Origin: Leucobacter viscericola | GTDB taxonomy: Bacteria > Actinomycetota > Actinomycetes > Actinomycetales > Microbacteriaceae | Assembly (NCBI RefSeq): GCF_011299575.1 | Contig: NZ_CP049863.1 | Span: 3,633,134 to 3,697,133 of the forward strand | Length of the DNA stretch: 64,000 bases | Reading direction: 5' to 3' | Shown here: in pieces, positions 24,536-32,454 of the stretch | Layout of the letters: each line of letters starts with the position of its first letter | Numbering within the stretch: the first letter of the stretch is position 1 | Notes under the pieces: generated by a model | Database searches by the model: none | What the model saw: the letters and a program-made list of their open reading frames with translations, nothing else | What the model was told of the DNA's origin: nothing | Made by a program: the position numbers and the translations under genes

Positions 24536-24701
24536 TTTGTCACTCTGGGCTTCTGTCGTTGCACTCGTTGTGTCCCTGTGTGCTTGTTGGTTTGGCTGGC
24601 ACTGCAGGCAAAGTATGGACCCCAGCTCACGCACCCATCGAAGGCAAGCGCGAAGGCTGCAGCGCAAATACTCAAAGAGCGCAGCGAAAGGAACCGAATG
24701 A
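24528..24701 (+). CDS. small membrane protein
   Basis: 57 residues: membrane segment at about 5-25 (LWASVVALVVSLCACWFGW) and a basic tail. Overlaps both neighbours by a few bases. Function unknown. Confidence 0.5.
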   Translation: MADLSLWASVVALVVSLCACWFGWHCRQSMDPSSRTHRRQARRLQRKYSKSAAKGTE

Positions 24702-24856
24702 CTATCGACCAAATCATTGAGGCAATAGCCGACTATCGCGACTGGATTGAGCGTCAACTGTTTGGTGCCCCGATCGACGTCGAGACGTATCGAGAGCACC
24801 TAGAGATCGAAGAACTACGAGAGAAAGCGGAGCCCCTTGGCGAAAAGGAATCCTGA
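24698..24856 (+). CDS. small acidic protein
   Basis: 52 residues, helical, acidic; ATGA overlap upstream and 20-nt overlap with the WhiB-like gene. Function unknown. Confidence 0.5.
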   Translation: MTIDQIIEAIADYRDWIERQLFGAPIDVETYREHLEIEELREKAEPLGEKES

Positions 24857-25097
24857 GGCTGAATTGCGGCACGCCATTCAGAAGGAGTGGAAGAAGCCGA
24901 AATGTCTCGGTGGTGAGTCGCTCTATGTTGACTACGAGAAGCCGCCTACTCGGGTCGAGGCGCGCGCCTTGTGTCGAGGTTGCCCACTCCTTGAGCTCTG
25001 TGATGAGGCGGCCCAAACTCGACGCCCCGCATGGGGGGTGTGGGGTGGTCGGGTATACGGTTCAGGAAATTTCAGAAAACCGCTTGACAGGAATTAA
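24837..25097 (+). CDS. WhiB-like transcription factor
   Basis: 86 residues from TTG 24837 with GGAG upstream. Four conserved Cys at 23, 46, 49 and 55 (C...CRGC...C) would bind a 4Fe-4S cluster, and the GVWGG turn is at 67-71. WhiB proteins occur in Actinobacteria and their phages and act with sigma factor region 4; phage members such as WhiBTM4 can alter host division and exclude superinfection. Last gene before the early promoter at 25084, which partly overlaps its end. Role in this phage is inferred. Confidence 0.85.
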   Translation: MAKRNPEAELRHAIQKEWKKPKCLGGESLYVDYEKPPTRVEARALCRGCPLLELCDEAAQTRRPAWGVWGGRVYGSGNFRKPLDRN

Positions 25098-25123
25098 CAC
25101 TAATGTGTAGATTAGTCAGCAAT
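25084..25123 (+). promoter_or_regulatory. early promoter with operator before exonuclease
   Basis: TTGACA (25084-25089), 18 nt containing ACACTAATGTG (25097-25107), TAGATT (25108-25113) and overlapping operator half TTAGTCAGCAAT (25112-25123). The best sigma-70-like promoter of the window, placed so a bound repressor would cover the -10. Confidence 0.65.
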
Positions 25124-25158
25124 GGGAAACGCAAACAAAAACAGATTGGAGGATCATC

Positions 25159-26091
25159 GTGGCACTTACGGATGATGAGGTTCGTCGCCTAGCGGTTGAC
25201 ATTCTCAAGGCACCGACTGCGCGAGATATGCAGCAGAAGATCGGCGCTTCGAATCTCGCCAATGGCTGCAATTACTGCCTTGCCTGCAACCTTATGGGCG
25301 ACATGCGGGAAACGCCGATGCTCGACCGGGCGTACCTTGGCCGCGTTTGGGGAACTGCAATTCATGCCCTCAAGGAAATGCGGCAGAAAGCCTGGCTCGC
25401 AGAGCAGCGGAAGGCTGATCGTGAAGAATGGGATGACATCAAGCGCCAGCGCATTGCGCCGTTTGCTCGCAGATTCCCTGACGCGCAGGTTGAGAAGCGA
25501 TTCTCTCTCGGGCTTATCCCTGGATATGGTCGCGTCGGCTCCACCGCAGACCTCTTTCTTCCCAGTGAGGGGCATCTGTTTGACTGGAAGGGTTCGAAGC
25601 GCAAAGACATTCTGTTGCTGATTGACTTCCTGCACATGCAAAAGGGGCACCCTGAAGGGATCTTCGGTCGACGGCACCAGGACGTCAAGCTCAGCGAAGC
25701 GCAGTACGCCGAGCAGATGGTCAAGATGGAGTACAAGGTAACGGGCTACTTTGCCCAGCTTCAGAGTTACGGACGAGGCAAGGCGCTGCAGGGTTACGAC
25801 GTCAAGCGAATGAGTATCGTGCTCATTGCGCGCGACGGCACTGGCTGGTTTGATAACCCTGGCCTTGACGGTTGGGAAGACGAGCACAAGAAGCACGATC
25901 TTTACGTACTGAGTTTCGACTACAACCCCGAATACGCCAACTTTGTCTGGCAGCGCGGCCTCGACATCTGGGCCGAGCTCCAGTCGGGCAAGCCTCTCGA
26001 GGGGTTTGAGCGCAACGTGAATTGCTTCCCCTGCTCCCTTGAAGTGAAGAACGCGCAGGAGCAAGCAGTTGTCACGCCAATTGCTGCATAG
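25159..26091 (+). CDS. Cas4-like PD-(D/E)XK exonuclease
   Basis: 310 residues from GTG 25159 with GGAGG upstream. H69 (GTAIHA), D131 (GSTADL) and D142-W-K144 form the RecB-type nuclease site. Cys at 37, 40 and 43 plus CFPC near the C-terminus (about 291-294) are placed like the iron-sulfur ligands of Cas4/AddB nucleases. No CRISPR genes are present; phage Cas4-like enzymes serve recombination, resecting ends for an annealing protein, here likely the following Sak4-like protein. Confidence 0.85.
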   Translation: MALTDDEVRRLAVDILKAPTARDMQQKIGASNLANGCNYCLACNLMGDMRETPMLDRAYLGRVWGTAIHALKEMRQKAWLAEQRKADREEWDDIKRQRIAPFARRFPDAQVEKRFSLGLIPGYGRVGSTADLFLPSEGHLFDWKGSKRKDILLLIDFLHMQKGHPEGIFGRRHQDVKLSEAQYAEQMVKMEYKVTGYFAQLQSYGRGKALQGYDVKRMSIVLIARDGTGWFDNPGLDGWEDEHKKHDLYVLSFDYNPEYANFVWQRGLDIWAELQSGKPLEGFERNVNCFPCSLEVKNAQEQAVVTPIAA

Positions 26092-26119
26092 AACACCAAT
26101 GCGTGAAGTAGTCAGCTAA
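26092..26119 (+). promoter_or_regulatory. early promoter element and operator
   Basis: ACACCAATGCG (26093-26103), TGAAGT, and operator variant GTAGTCAGCTAA (26108-26119); TTGCTG lies 17 nt before TGAAGT. Precedes the Sak4-like gene. Confidence 0.5.
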
Positions 26120-26142
26120 AATCACAAACTAGGAGGATCATT

Positions 26143-26952
26143 ATGTCCAACGTCACAACTCTCCCAACTCCGACATTCGCGGCGTTCATTCAACCGCCCG
26201 AGGAAGTTGGTCGACCGAAGAGCATTCTGCTCTACGGCACGCACGGCACTCGCAAGACCAGTATCGCCGGTTCGATCATTAAGGCGCCAGGCTTCAAAAA
26301 GGTGCTCTTCATTGATATTGACAATGGTGCTGAAGTGTTGATGAACGATCCCGTAATCAAGGAAGCCATTGTCGAAGGTCGTTTGCAAATCCTTCAGGTT
26401 TCGTCGCTCGATGGCGATGCGTTCGTAAAGATCAATGCCGTTGTTGACGAGATCACCAAAACCGATTTCGGCTACGATGCGGTGATTCTCGACACACTTG
26501 ACGTCGCTCAAGATGTGGCGGAAAAGGTCATTAAGAAGAAATACGAAGGCTCCAAGAACACCTTCGGTGTGTTCGGTGATCTCGGAATCTGGACCGATGA
26601 GATCGTGCGCAAGCTGCACGAATCGAAGCACTTTATGTCGATCGTTACCTGCCACTCCAAGGAGCAGACCCTCGAGTCAGGCGCTCACCGAATCCTGCCA
26701 AGGCTCTCCGGCTCAAGCAAAGACGCAATCGGTGGCATTCCGTCGATCGTTGCATACCTCGAGTACCAGGCAGATCCCGAAAGTGGCAATACGCACCTCG
26801 TTGCTCGTGTCGCCGAGAGTGAAGTAGTGATCTCCAAGAATCGCTACTCATTGCCGCCATTCATCATCGACCCCGACTTGCCGAAACTGTTCGAGATGAT
26901 CGAGGCCAAGACCACCCACCAGTCCAACCAAGAAGAAAAGGCCGCCGCCTAA
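26143..26952 (+). CDS. Sak4-like RecA-family ATPase (annealing protein)
   Basis: 269 residues, AGGAGG ribosome site. Walker A GTHGTRKTS at 32-40, Walker B-like AVILDTLD near 112-119; single RecA core as in phage Sak4 proteins, which promote single-strand annealing with an SSB partner. Flanked by the exonuclease and the DUF669-like ssDNA-binding gene, the usual recombination trio. The C-terminal end is Gln/Glu-rich. Confidence 0.8.
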   Translation: MSNVTTLPTPTFAAFIQPPEEVGRPKSILLYGTHGTRKTSIAGSIIKAPGFKKVLFIDIDNGAEVLMNDPVIKEAIVEGRLQILQVSSLDGDAFVKINAVVDEITKTDFGYDAVILDTLDVAQDVAEKVIKKKYEGSKNTFGVFGDLGIWTDEIVRKLHESKHFMSIVTCHSKEQTLESGAHRILPRLSGSSKDAIGGIPSIVAYLEYQADPESGNTHLVARVAESEVVISKNRYSLPPFIIDPDLPKLFEMIEAKTTHQSNQEEKAAA

Positions 26953-26974
26953 TCCCAGGCACCGGCCACCCAAA

Positions 26975-26986
26975 TTAGTCCACTAA
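26975..26986. promoter_or_regulatory. operator palindrome TTAG-TCCA-CTAA
   Basis: Exact family member 8 nt before the AGGAGG ribosome site of the gene at 27006. Confidence 0.55.
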
Positions 26987-27005
26987 ACATCTAGGAGGAA
27001 ACATC

Positions 27006-27632
27006 ATGGCTACAGCACTCATGGCTGAAGTTGACAACCAGGCAGAGGATCTCATCAAGGAGGCGAGCAGCTTTGAGATTCTGCCCGCAGGTTCGTATGA
27101 GGTCACGATTCGCAAGGCCGAGGTAGGCGAATATGGCGAATCCTCGAATAACGCAGGCCGCAAGTATCTGAACTTGCAACTGCGCGTGATCGACGGCGCG
27201 CCAGTGGGCGCAGGCCGCATTCTGTTCGCAATGGTCCCGCTGTTCCAGCGCTGGGCGCCGACCCAGAAGAACCCTGCTGGCGCAGTCGCTTCTGACTTCT
27301 TCAACTTCTTCCTGGCCGTTGGCGCAACGAAGGAAGCGGTGACGACCGGCAAGGGCCTCCCGCTTCTCGAAGAACTTGGTGGTACGCGTCTTGGCATCGG
27401 CGTTCGCGTTCAGGATCATTTCAAAAACGCTGGCGAGAAGGAAAACAGCGTCAATTCTTACCGCGCCCCCAAGGCCCTTGAGGGTGTCGTCGAGCCTGGC
27501 GCATCCGCGGTTGGCAGCGCGTTCGCCCCGAAGGAGGGCGCCGAGTCACCTTGGGGTAACAAGGGTGACAAGGGCGGTAGTGGCGATTCTGCCCTTCAGG
27601 CCGCCGCCGAGGGCTCGGGCAAGGCGTTCTAG
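27006..27632 (+). CDS. ssDNA-binding-type protein (DUF669-like)
   Basis: 208 residues. N-terminal beta domain (FEILPAGSYEVTIRKAEVGEYGE, KYLNLQLRVIDGAP...GRILFAMVPLF) resembles DUF669/OB-fold ssDNA-binding proteins of phages; the C-terminal ~60 residues are Gly/Ala/Lys-rich and flexible, as in SSBs. Its place after Sak4 fits a recombination partner. AGGAGG ribosome site. Confidence 0.7.
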   Translation: MATALMAEVDNQAEDLIKEASSFEILPAGSYEVTIRKAEVGEYGESSNNAGRKYLNLQLRVIDGAPVGAGRILFAMVPLFQRWAPTQKNPAGAVASDFFNFFLAVGATKEAVTTGKGLPLLEELGGTRLGIGVRVQDHFKNAGEKENSVNSYRAPKALEGVVEPGASAVGSAFAPKEGAESPWGNKGDKGGSGDSALQAAAEGSGKAF

Positions 27633-27910
27633 TTTTATCGCCGCAATGGGAGAGGGGACTCCAAAGCTGTAGCGGGCGCGGCAATCCAGCCGTAGCCCAC
27701 CGCAGCAAAACCCAATAGGGGTGCGACTACATCACGCACGGCGTCGGTAGCGGATGCCACCAACCATTCAGGGCAAACCAGCATTTGAATGGCGGCGGTG
27801 ACTGCCAGCAACTCGGAGGCGAGCCAGCCTCTCGGTAGCGACACGGCACCAGGTTCGACTCCTGGCGACGCACAGATTCAAAACATTCAGTTTGAGCGAA
27901 AGGACGAATC
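27633..27910. other. intergenic stretch with tRNA-like T arm
   Basis: 278 nt with no convincing gene. At 27849-27865 is a perfect T arm, CCAGG-TTCGACT-CCTGG, followed by CGACGC; a matching GCGTCG lies 130 nt upstream (27741-27746), but no D or anticodon arm fits a normal-length tRNA. Minus frame 27635-27844 encodes a hydrophobic 69-residue peptide without ribosome site. Confidence 0.4.
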
Positions 27911-30442
27911 ATTTCAGGCACCGCCCTCAGCTCGGCACTCGAAGTTGCTGATCTTGGACTTAGAGTATTTCCAGCCGTACCTGGCAAGAAAATTCCAGCA
28001 ATGGAAGGGTGGCAGGAAGCGGCCACCACGGACCCGCTCACTATCCAGCAGTGGTTTACAGAAAAGCCCTACAGTAATTACGGCATCCGTACCGGCCTCG
28101 CAAACAACATCATCGTCATAGACCTTGACGGTGAAGAGGCGCGCAAATGGTGGAAGAGCACTGGCATAGAGGACTCCAGTGCCATTGTCTATTCGCCGCG
28201 CAAGGACGGGGGAGTCCACCACTACTTCCGTGTCTACGACGTCGAGATTGGTAATTCCCGATCCAAGCTCCACCCAGGCGTAGATGTGCGTGGCGAGGGT
28301 GGCCTCGTGGTGGGCCCTGGCTCGCGAACTAGCGAGGGCGTGTATACGGGGTCGCTCAAGAACATCCCGGATGCGCCACAAGCACTCCTCGACCTCATTC
28401 CTGAACGTCAGTCGTACAAGGAAATGAGCGATGAAGAGGCCGCCGAACTCGCAGGGGTCGAGAAGGTTGCCGAACCCTCTGAATCAGAGCTGGCAGACCT
28501 TTCCCACATCCAGTCGTGGCTTCTAGCGCTTCCTCGGAAGTGGAGCGCTGGCGACGGGTGGCACGACACTGTATTCCGCTCAAGCTGCTGGCTCTGGCGC
28601 ATGGTGCGAACGCCGAGCTACGCGCTCACCGAGGACAAAGCGCTTGAGATCATGCTGACCTGTACGCCGGTCTGGCCGGAGTGGTCCGAGGACAGGATTC
28701 TCGAGCAATGGGAAAGCGCGCGCGAGTCCACGCGGGGCCAGTTCGCCGACCCGCCCGCCGAGCAGTTGCCGGAGATCCTCGATTTCGTAGAGTCGGTCAA
28801 TCTTCTTCCGGCGTTCGCACCTAAATCGCAACGCTCTTTCTTGGAGGTCGTCGGGGATCCCGACGCCAAGCCAGTCAAACTGATTGAGGAGTGCTTGCTG
28901 GCGGGCCTCGGCGTGCAGCAGACGGCCTCCGTGATCTATGGTTCTAAGTGCTCTGACCGGTACAAGGGTGGCGAATACGGTTTGCGGCGGCTCTATCGCG
29001 ATGTGGAGGGCGTCGAGTCAAAGCTGAAGCCTCGAGTGTCCGAGGCGGCCACCACTCCGGCTGCAGGCACCGCAATCGTGATTGACGATGCGCCTGCCAC
29101 CGAGCCTGTTGCCGAGTCCACGCAGGAGCCGCTGGCAACGATCGAGAAACCGGACCTGCCAGAGCGCCCAGAAGCGGCCAAGCTGCTCACCGAGAGCGAG
29201 CGCCGAGCCATCACTGGTAAGTCGTGGTGGGGGACCGACTATCTTGAATGGGCGAAGGAGATTACCTCCGTCTACAACGGGCCCTACCATCGCATGAATC
29301 GCTGGTTTGTTCTCTCAGCTGTGTTCTCCACCGTGGGGATCATCCCGTATGAAGGTGGCAGTGACAAAGGTCTAAATATCTACGGCTTTGTGATCGGCGA
29401 CACCACTACCGGCAAGTCAGAATCGCTACGCATCATGAACTCGGTCTTGCGAACGTGCTTCACCGAGGAGGACGATCCAGACATCGGTGGCGATCCGTCC
29501 CCTTCAGCGCTCGGAGCCAAACTGATTGAGCGCGACGGGAAGGCCACGCTCTTCAACAAGGATGAAGCACACGGTCAGATTGCCGAGATGAAAAAGAAGG
29601 ACTACCTGGCTGGCTTGTCACAAGCCCTCACCTTGCTCTACGACGGCGAGGTGCCAAAGATGCTGAGAACGACCAACAAGGAGGTCTCCGACAAGCGCGC
29701 GCGCACCTACTTCTCGATTCACTACATGGGCACCTTCGAAGGCGTAACTGACGTGCTCGAACCGAGCGACTGGGAAAGCGGGTTCCTTCCTCGATTCGTC
29801 TGGGCGATCGGTGACGAGCATCAACGCACCAGGGAGGCAATGCGGCCGCGAATTCGGCAGCCAGGGCGGGGCCGCGAGATCGACCCGCGCGCGATGCAAA
29901 AGCAGTGGGCGGCCCAGTTCCGGTCAACCGCCAATCGCATTGCTCCATCGGGCGAGCCTGCTGAGATGGAGATTGACGATTTCCTGATTGAGCGCTTTGT
30001 CACCTGCCAGGAGCGCATGTACGAGCTCGCCGACGAGCAGCCCGAGATGAAGGAGCGCCTCTACCCGTCCGTCAAACGAATGTCCGATGCGATCCTGAAA
30101 GCCGCGTGTCTGGTGGCACTGTCGGAAGGTCGTAGGGTGCTTGAGGAAACCGACCTACTTCTTGCCATCGAACAGGGCGAAGAGTGGTTCGGAAACCTCT
30201 TGCACCTCGTAACCGCAACGGACTCATCGCCGTTCGTGCGGTCAGTCGCCAAGCTTGAGAAAGTGATTCGAAGCGCGGGCGGTGAAATGCGAATGGAGAA
30301 CGTCTACCGCAGGTCGCCAATGGAAACCAAGGGCGCCACAGATACGCTGGTTGCACAGCTAGTTGCCGAGGGTAGGGCAAAGCGAGAGCTGCAGAACAAC
30401 GGCGACACTCAAATACTGAAACTGATTGGAGGAGTAACATGA
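27911..30442 (+). CDS. bifunctional primase-polymerase / helicase
   Basis: About 843 residues if started at ATT 27911 (first ATG is 28001, 813 residues). Upstream codons continue the conserved prim-pol N-terminus (ADLGLRVFPAVPGKKIPA) but contain no ATG, GTG or TTG; AAAGGA lies 6 nt before ATT. Prim-pol site: VIDLDGE and GVHHYFRV in the first 110 residues of the ATG frame. C-terminal D5/DUF3987-type helicase with Walker A GDTTTGKS at about 462-469. It would prime and unwind at the phage origin. Ends in an ATGA overlap with the next gene. Confidence 0.85.
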   Translation: MSGTALSSALEVADLGLRVFPAVPGKKIPAMEGWQEAATTDPLTIQQWFTEKPYSNYGIRTGLANNIIVIDLDGEEARKWWKSTGIEDSSAIVYSPRKDGGVHHYFRVYDVEIGNSRSKLHPGVDVRGEGGLVVGPGSRTSEGVYTGSLKNIPDAPQALLDLIPERQSYKEMSDEEAAELAGVEKVAEPSESELADLSHIQSWLLALPRKWSAGDGWHDTVFRSSCWLWRMVRTPSYALTEDKALEIMLTCTPVWPEWSEDRILEQWESARESTRGQFADPPAEQLPEILDFVESVNLLPAFAPKSQRSFLEVVGDPDAKPVKLIEECLLAGLGVQQTASVIYGSKCSDRYKGGEYGLRRLYRDVEGVESKLKPRVSEAATTPAAGTAIVIDDAPATEPVAESTQEPLATIEKPDLPERPEAAKLLTESERRAITGKSWWGTDYLEWAKEITSVYNGPYHRMNRWFVLSAVFSTVGIIPYEGGSDKGLNIYGFVIGDTTTGKSESLRIMNSVLRTCFTEEDDPDIGGDPSPSALGAKLIERDGKATLFNKDEAHGQIAEMKKKDYLAGLSQALTLLYDGEVPKMLRTTNKEVSDKRARTYFSIHYMGTFEGVTDVLEPSDWESGFLPRFVWAIGDEHQRTREAMRPRIRQPGRGREIDPRAMQKQWAAQFRSTANRIAPSGEPAEMEIDDFLIERFVTCQERMYELADEQPEMKERLYPSVKRMSDAILKAACLVALSEGRRVLEETDLLLAIEQGEEWFGNLLHLVTATDSSPFVRSVAKLEKVIRSAGGEMRMENVYRRSPMETKGATDTLVAQLVAEGRAKRELQNNGDTQILKLIGGVT

Positions 30443-30819
30443 CAACACTATTAGGCAAGGCGATAGCCGCCTACGCAGCATCGGACCTCATTGGACGACC
30501 GGAGCGGCGCGTGCTCGCGAAAGAGCTGGCGGAATTCGACGCGCTTTCAAAGAGGCAAATCGCGTCGATTGTGCGACTCGACCCGAATGAGCTGGTTGAC
30601 GCCTTTGAAAAAACGGATTCGCGTGGGGGCCGGCTCAATCCCGAAACGCTCGAGATCATCGAGCAGGCATTGACCCTGCCCGAAGGTGAAGCGATCGCCC
30701 TGTACTACAAGGCGTACCAGGAGGGGACCTCCGTGGATGCGATTGCCACCCTGATCGGGCAAAGCCGAGATTACGTTTGGAATCGCATCCGCAAGCACAA
30801 GAAGGGATTGGAGACGTGA
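30439..30819 (+). CDS. helix-turn-helix-type protein
   Basis: 126 residues, all-helical. C-terminal SVDAIATLIGQSRDYVWNRIRKHKKG (about 98-123) has the spacing of a helix-turn-helix like those of sigma region 4 or small phage regulators. ATGA-coupled to the primase. Could be a regulator or a replication accessory protein; it is one candidate for the factor binding the dispersed operators. Confidence 0.6.
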   Translation: MTTLLGKAIAAYAASDLIGRPERRVLAKELAEFDALSKRQIASIVRLDPNELVDAFEKTDSRGGRLNPETLEIIEQALTLPEGEAIALYYKAYQEGTSVDAIATLIGQSRDYVWNRIRKHKKGLET

Positions 30820-30822
30820 GTC

Positions 30823-31278
30823 GTGGCTGAAGTCGTCCCCGTGCAGGTGCATCCCTGGCCGATGACTGAAGGGCAGCTCGCGGTGCTCAAGGAGGCCAAA
30901 GCCGGAGCTGATCTCGAAATGAAGATCATCCCAACGAGGGCCGTACCTGGGCTTCATGCCCGCGTGCTCGGCCTGGGAGGTCCACCTCCGTGGGTATCAG
31001 ACTGCGCATTAGTGTCAAACCCCTGTGACGTCGACTCGGTGCGCCACGCCCTGATATGGATGCTCACAGCCCCGGCCGACGACGAGCGTGGATTCATGGC
31101 GAAGGACTGGCTGGAGGCTGTTCTGGGTGATGAAATTGCAGAACTGCCAACGCCTGAGTGTAAATGCCGCTGCGGTAACAAGCTTGCCGTTCGTAACTAT
31201 CATCCGCTTAATGGGTGCTGTGAACCGTGCTTTGAGGAAGGCTGCTATCTAGTTGAAGGGATGTGCTTCTGTGATTGA
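30823..31278 (+). CDS. hypothetical protein with Cys-rich C-terminus
   Basis: 151 residues from GTG 30823. The last ~40 hold nine Cys (CKCRCGNKL, CCEPCFEEGC, CFCD), a likely zinc-binding module. A GCATTAGTGT resembling the early promoter element lies inside the gene near 31006. Function unknown. Confidence 0.6.
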   Translation: MAEVVPVQVHPWPMTEGQLAVLKEAKAGADLEMKIIPTRAVPGLHARVLGLGGPPPWVSDCALVSNPCDVDSVRHALIWMLTAPADDERGFMAKDWLEAVLGDEIAELPTPECKCRCGNKLAVRNYHPLNGCCEPCFEEGCYLVEGMCFCD

Positions 31279-31780
31279 CACCAATCTCGCTAGTCTCTGG
31301 GGCAACTGGGCCACCTACTTCAAGGAATGCCGTCGACAACACGAAGCGGGAGAGGGCGCAATCCCCGATGATGAGCCTAGCGAACTCCTTGCTCCGATGA
31401 CACCAGCACTCGTTTCGGCCGCGCCATCCACCCTGCGCAGCAAGTACAAGCGCCTTGAAGCTGCGGGCTGGGAAGTGTGGGTGGAGGTGGCGATGGTTCG
31501 CACTGGTCGCACGTTCTACAGGGGAACTGACAGGGCGGGGGAGGTCAAGCTCGAACCTTGCGACGTTCAATACTGGCAACTGCGCGCCAGGCGTCGCCAT
31601 GACGGAAAAATGGTGGCCGCTTTCCTGGCTACCTGGGAGTCCAAGGGTGCGAACAGGTTCGTAGATGCCTTCACCTGGGATGTTGTCACCAAAGAGAAAG
31701 TGCTCCACACGAAGCTGAAGGACATCGACCCGTGGCTGGATGTGCTCGCGCCCGTAAGAACGAAGGAGAAGGCTGCATGA
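31271..31780 (+). CDS. hypothetical protein
   Basis: 169 residues from GTG 31271, overlapping the previous stop. Helical N-terminus, beta-rich middle (WEVWVEVAMVRTGRTFYRG, YWQLRARRRHDGKMVAAFLATW). ATGA overlap with the RuvC-like gene. Function unknown. Confidence 0.6.
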   Translation: MIDTNLASLWGNWATYFKECRRQHEAGEGAIPDDEPSELLAPMTPALVSAAPSTLRSKYKRLEAAGWEVWVEVAMVRTGRTFYRGTDRAGEVKLEPCDVQYWQLRARRRHDGKMVAAFLATWESKGANRFVDAFTWDVVTKEKVLHTKLKDIDPWLDVLAPVRTKEKAA

Positions 31781-32229
31781 CAACGTTATTGACCCTCGAC
31801 CCTGGGGGAACGACAGGGTACTCTCTCTGGTCGGTGAACGACTCCGACCCGATTCGCTTACTCGAGCATGGGCAGTGGCAGAGCGGGATCGACGGGGTTA
31901 TCTCCAATCAGGTGGTGATCTGTAGGGCCGACATTCTCGTGAGCGAGTCATTCGTAGATGACGGACGCACGCCGAAGCCGGATGTTCAAGCACTCAGGAT
32001 TGAAGGGGCTCTCATGACCATGCGGGCACTTGCTGGCCAATCTGCACCGATTTTTCAGCGAAACGTTTACAAGGCCCACGCGCCCGACGAGCTACTCAGG
32101 CGCACGGGTTATTGGAAAAAGGGTCAACCGCACGCGACTGACGCGATCCGGCATGCGATCGCATGGGCAAAAACGCGAGGGCACCGGCCAACAATCGAAT
32201 CGTTGTGGCCGGTGCCCGAGATGAATTAG
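31777..32229 (+). CDS. RuvC-like Holliday junction resolvase
   Basis: 150 residues. RNase H-like acidic sites: D8 in LTLDPGGTTGYS, Glu in ILVSESF (about 62), and Asp in HATDAIRHAIAWA (about 125), matching RuvC/phage resolvases that cut branched DNA before packaging. Last gene of the rightward operon; its TAG stop lies within an operator palindrome shared with the convergent holin gene. Confidence 0.85.
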   Translation: MTTLLTLDPGGTTGYSLWSVNDSDPIRLLEHGQWQSGIDGVISNQVVICRADILVSESFVDDGRTPKPDVQALRIEGALMTMRALAGQSAPIFQRNVYKAHAPDELLRRTGYWKKGQPHATDAIRHAIAWAKTRGHRPTIESLWPVPEMN

Positions 32230-32237
32230 CTGACTAA
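32226..32237. promoter_or_regulatory. operator palindrome at convergent gene ends
   Basis: TTAG-CTGA-CTAA. Holds the TAG stop of the resolvase on the plus strand and the TAG stop of the holin on the minus strand; no other terminator is seen at this junction. Confidence 0.55.
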
Positions 32238-32452
32238 ACCTCGTCAGTAAACGGCTGAGGTATTGCGGCCCCAGTGACATCGTTCACATTGGTCAGGGCT
32301 GTAGTGAGAGCGATCGCTCCGAGTACGTCGGCGGTCTGCGAGAAGGCTCCAGCCAGTTCTGGCGATACCAGCGTGACAAAGAAGCTCGTGACCTGTGCGG
32401 CCACGCCGACGATGTAAATCGCAAGGCGAGTCTTGTGGTGGTTGGTGAGCAT
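32234..32452 (-). CDS. holin
   Basis: 72 residues with two membrane segments (about 10-30 and 42-57) and a short polar tail, AAGGA ribosome site overlapping the end of the upstream gene. Small two-segment membrane proteins after the endolysin are typically holins that open the membrane at lysis. Last gene of the late operon. Confidence 0.65.
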   Translation of the reverse strand: MLTNHHKTRLAIYIVGVAAQVTSFFVTLVSPELAGAFSQTADVLGAIALTTALTNVNDVTGAAIPQPFTDEV

Positions 32453-32454
32453 GG

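Noticed and set aside
25159..26091. CRISPR-associated Cas4 implying a CRISPR locus
   Set aside because: No repeat-spacer array or other cas gene anywhere in the unit; neighbours are recombination genes.
27635..27844. Minus-strand 69-residue hydrophobic frame that looks holin-like
   Set aside because: GTG start without ribosome site, antisense within the rightward operon, and no second lysis gene nearby.
27789..28121. Plus-strand 110-codon frame over the primase start
   Set aside because: Out of frame with the conserved prim-pol N-terminus; overlaps it by 210 nt.
31006..31015. GCATTAGTGT inside gene 30823 as another early promoter
   Set aside because: No operator next to it, no downstream gene start at a suitable distance; likely chance match.
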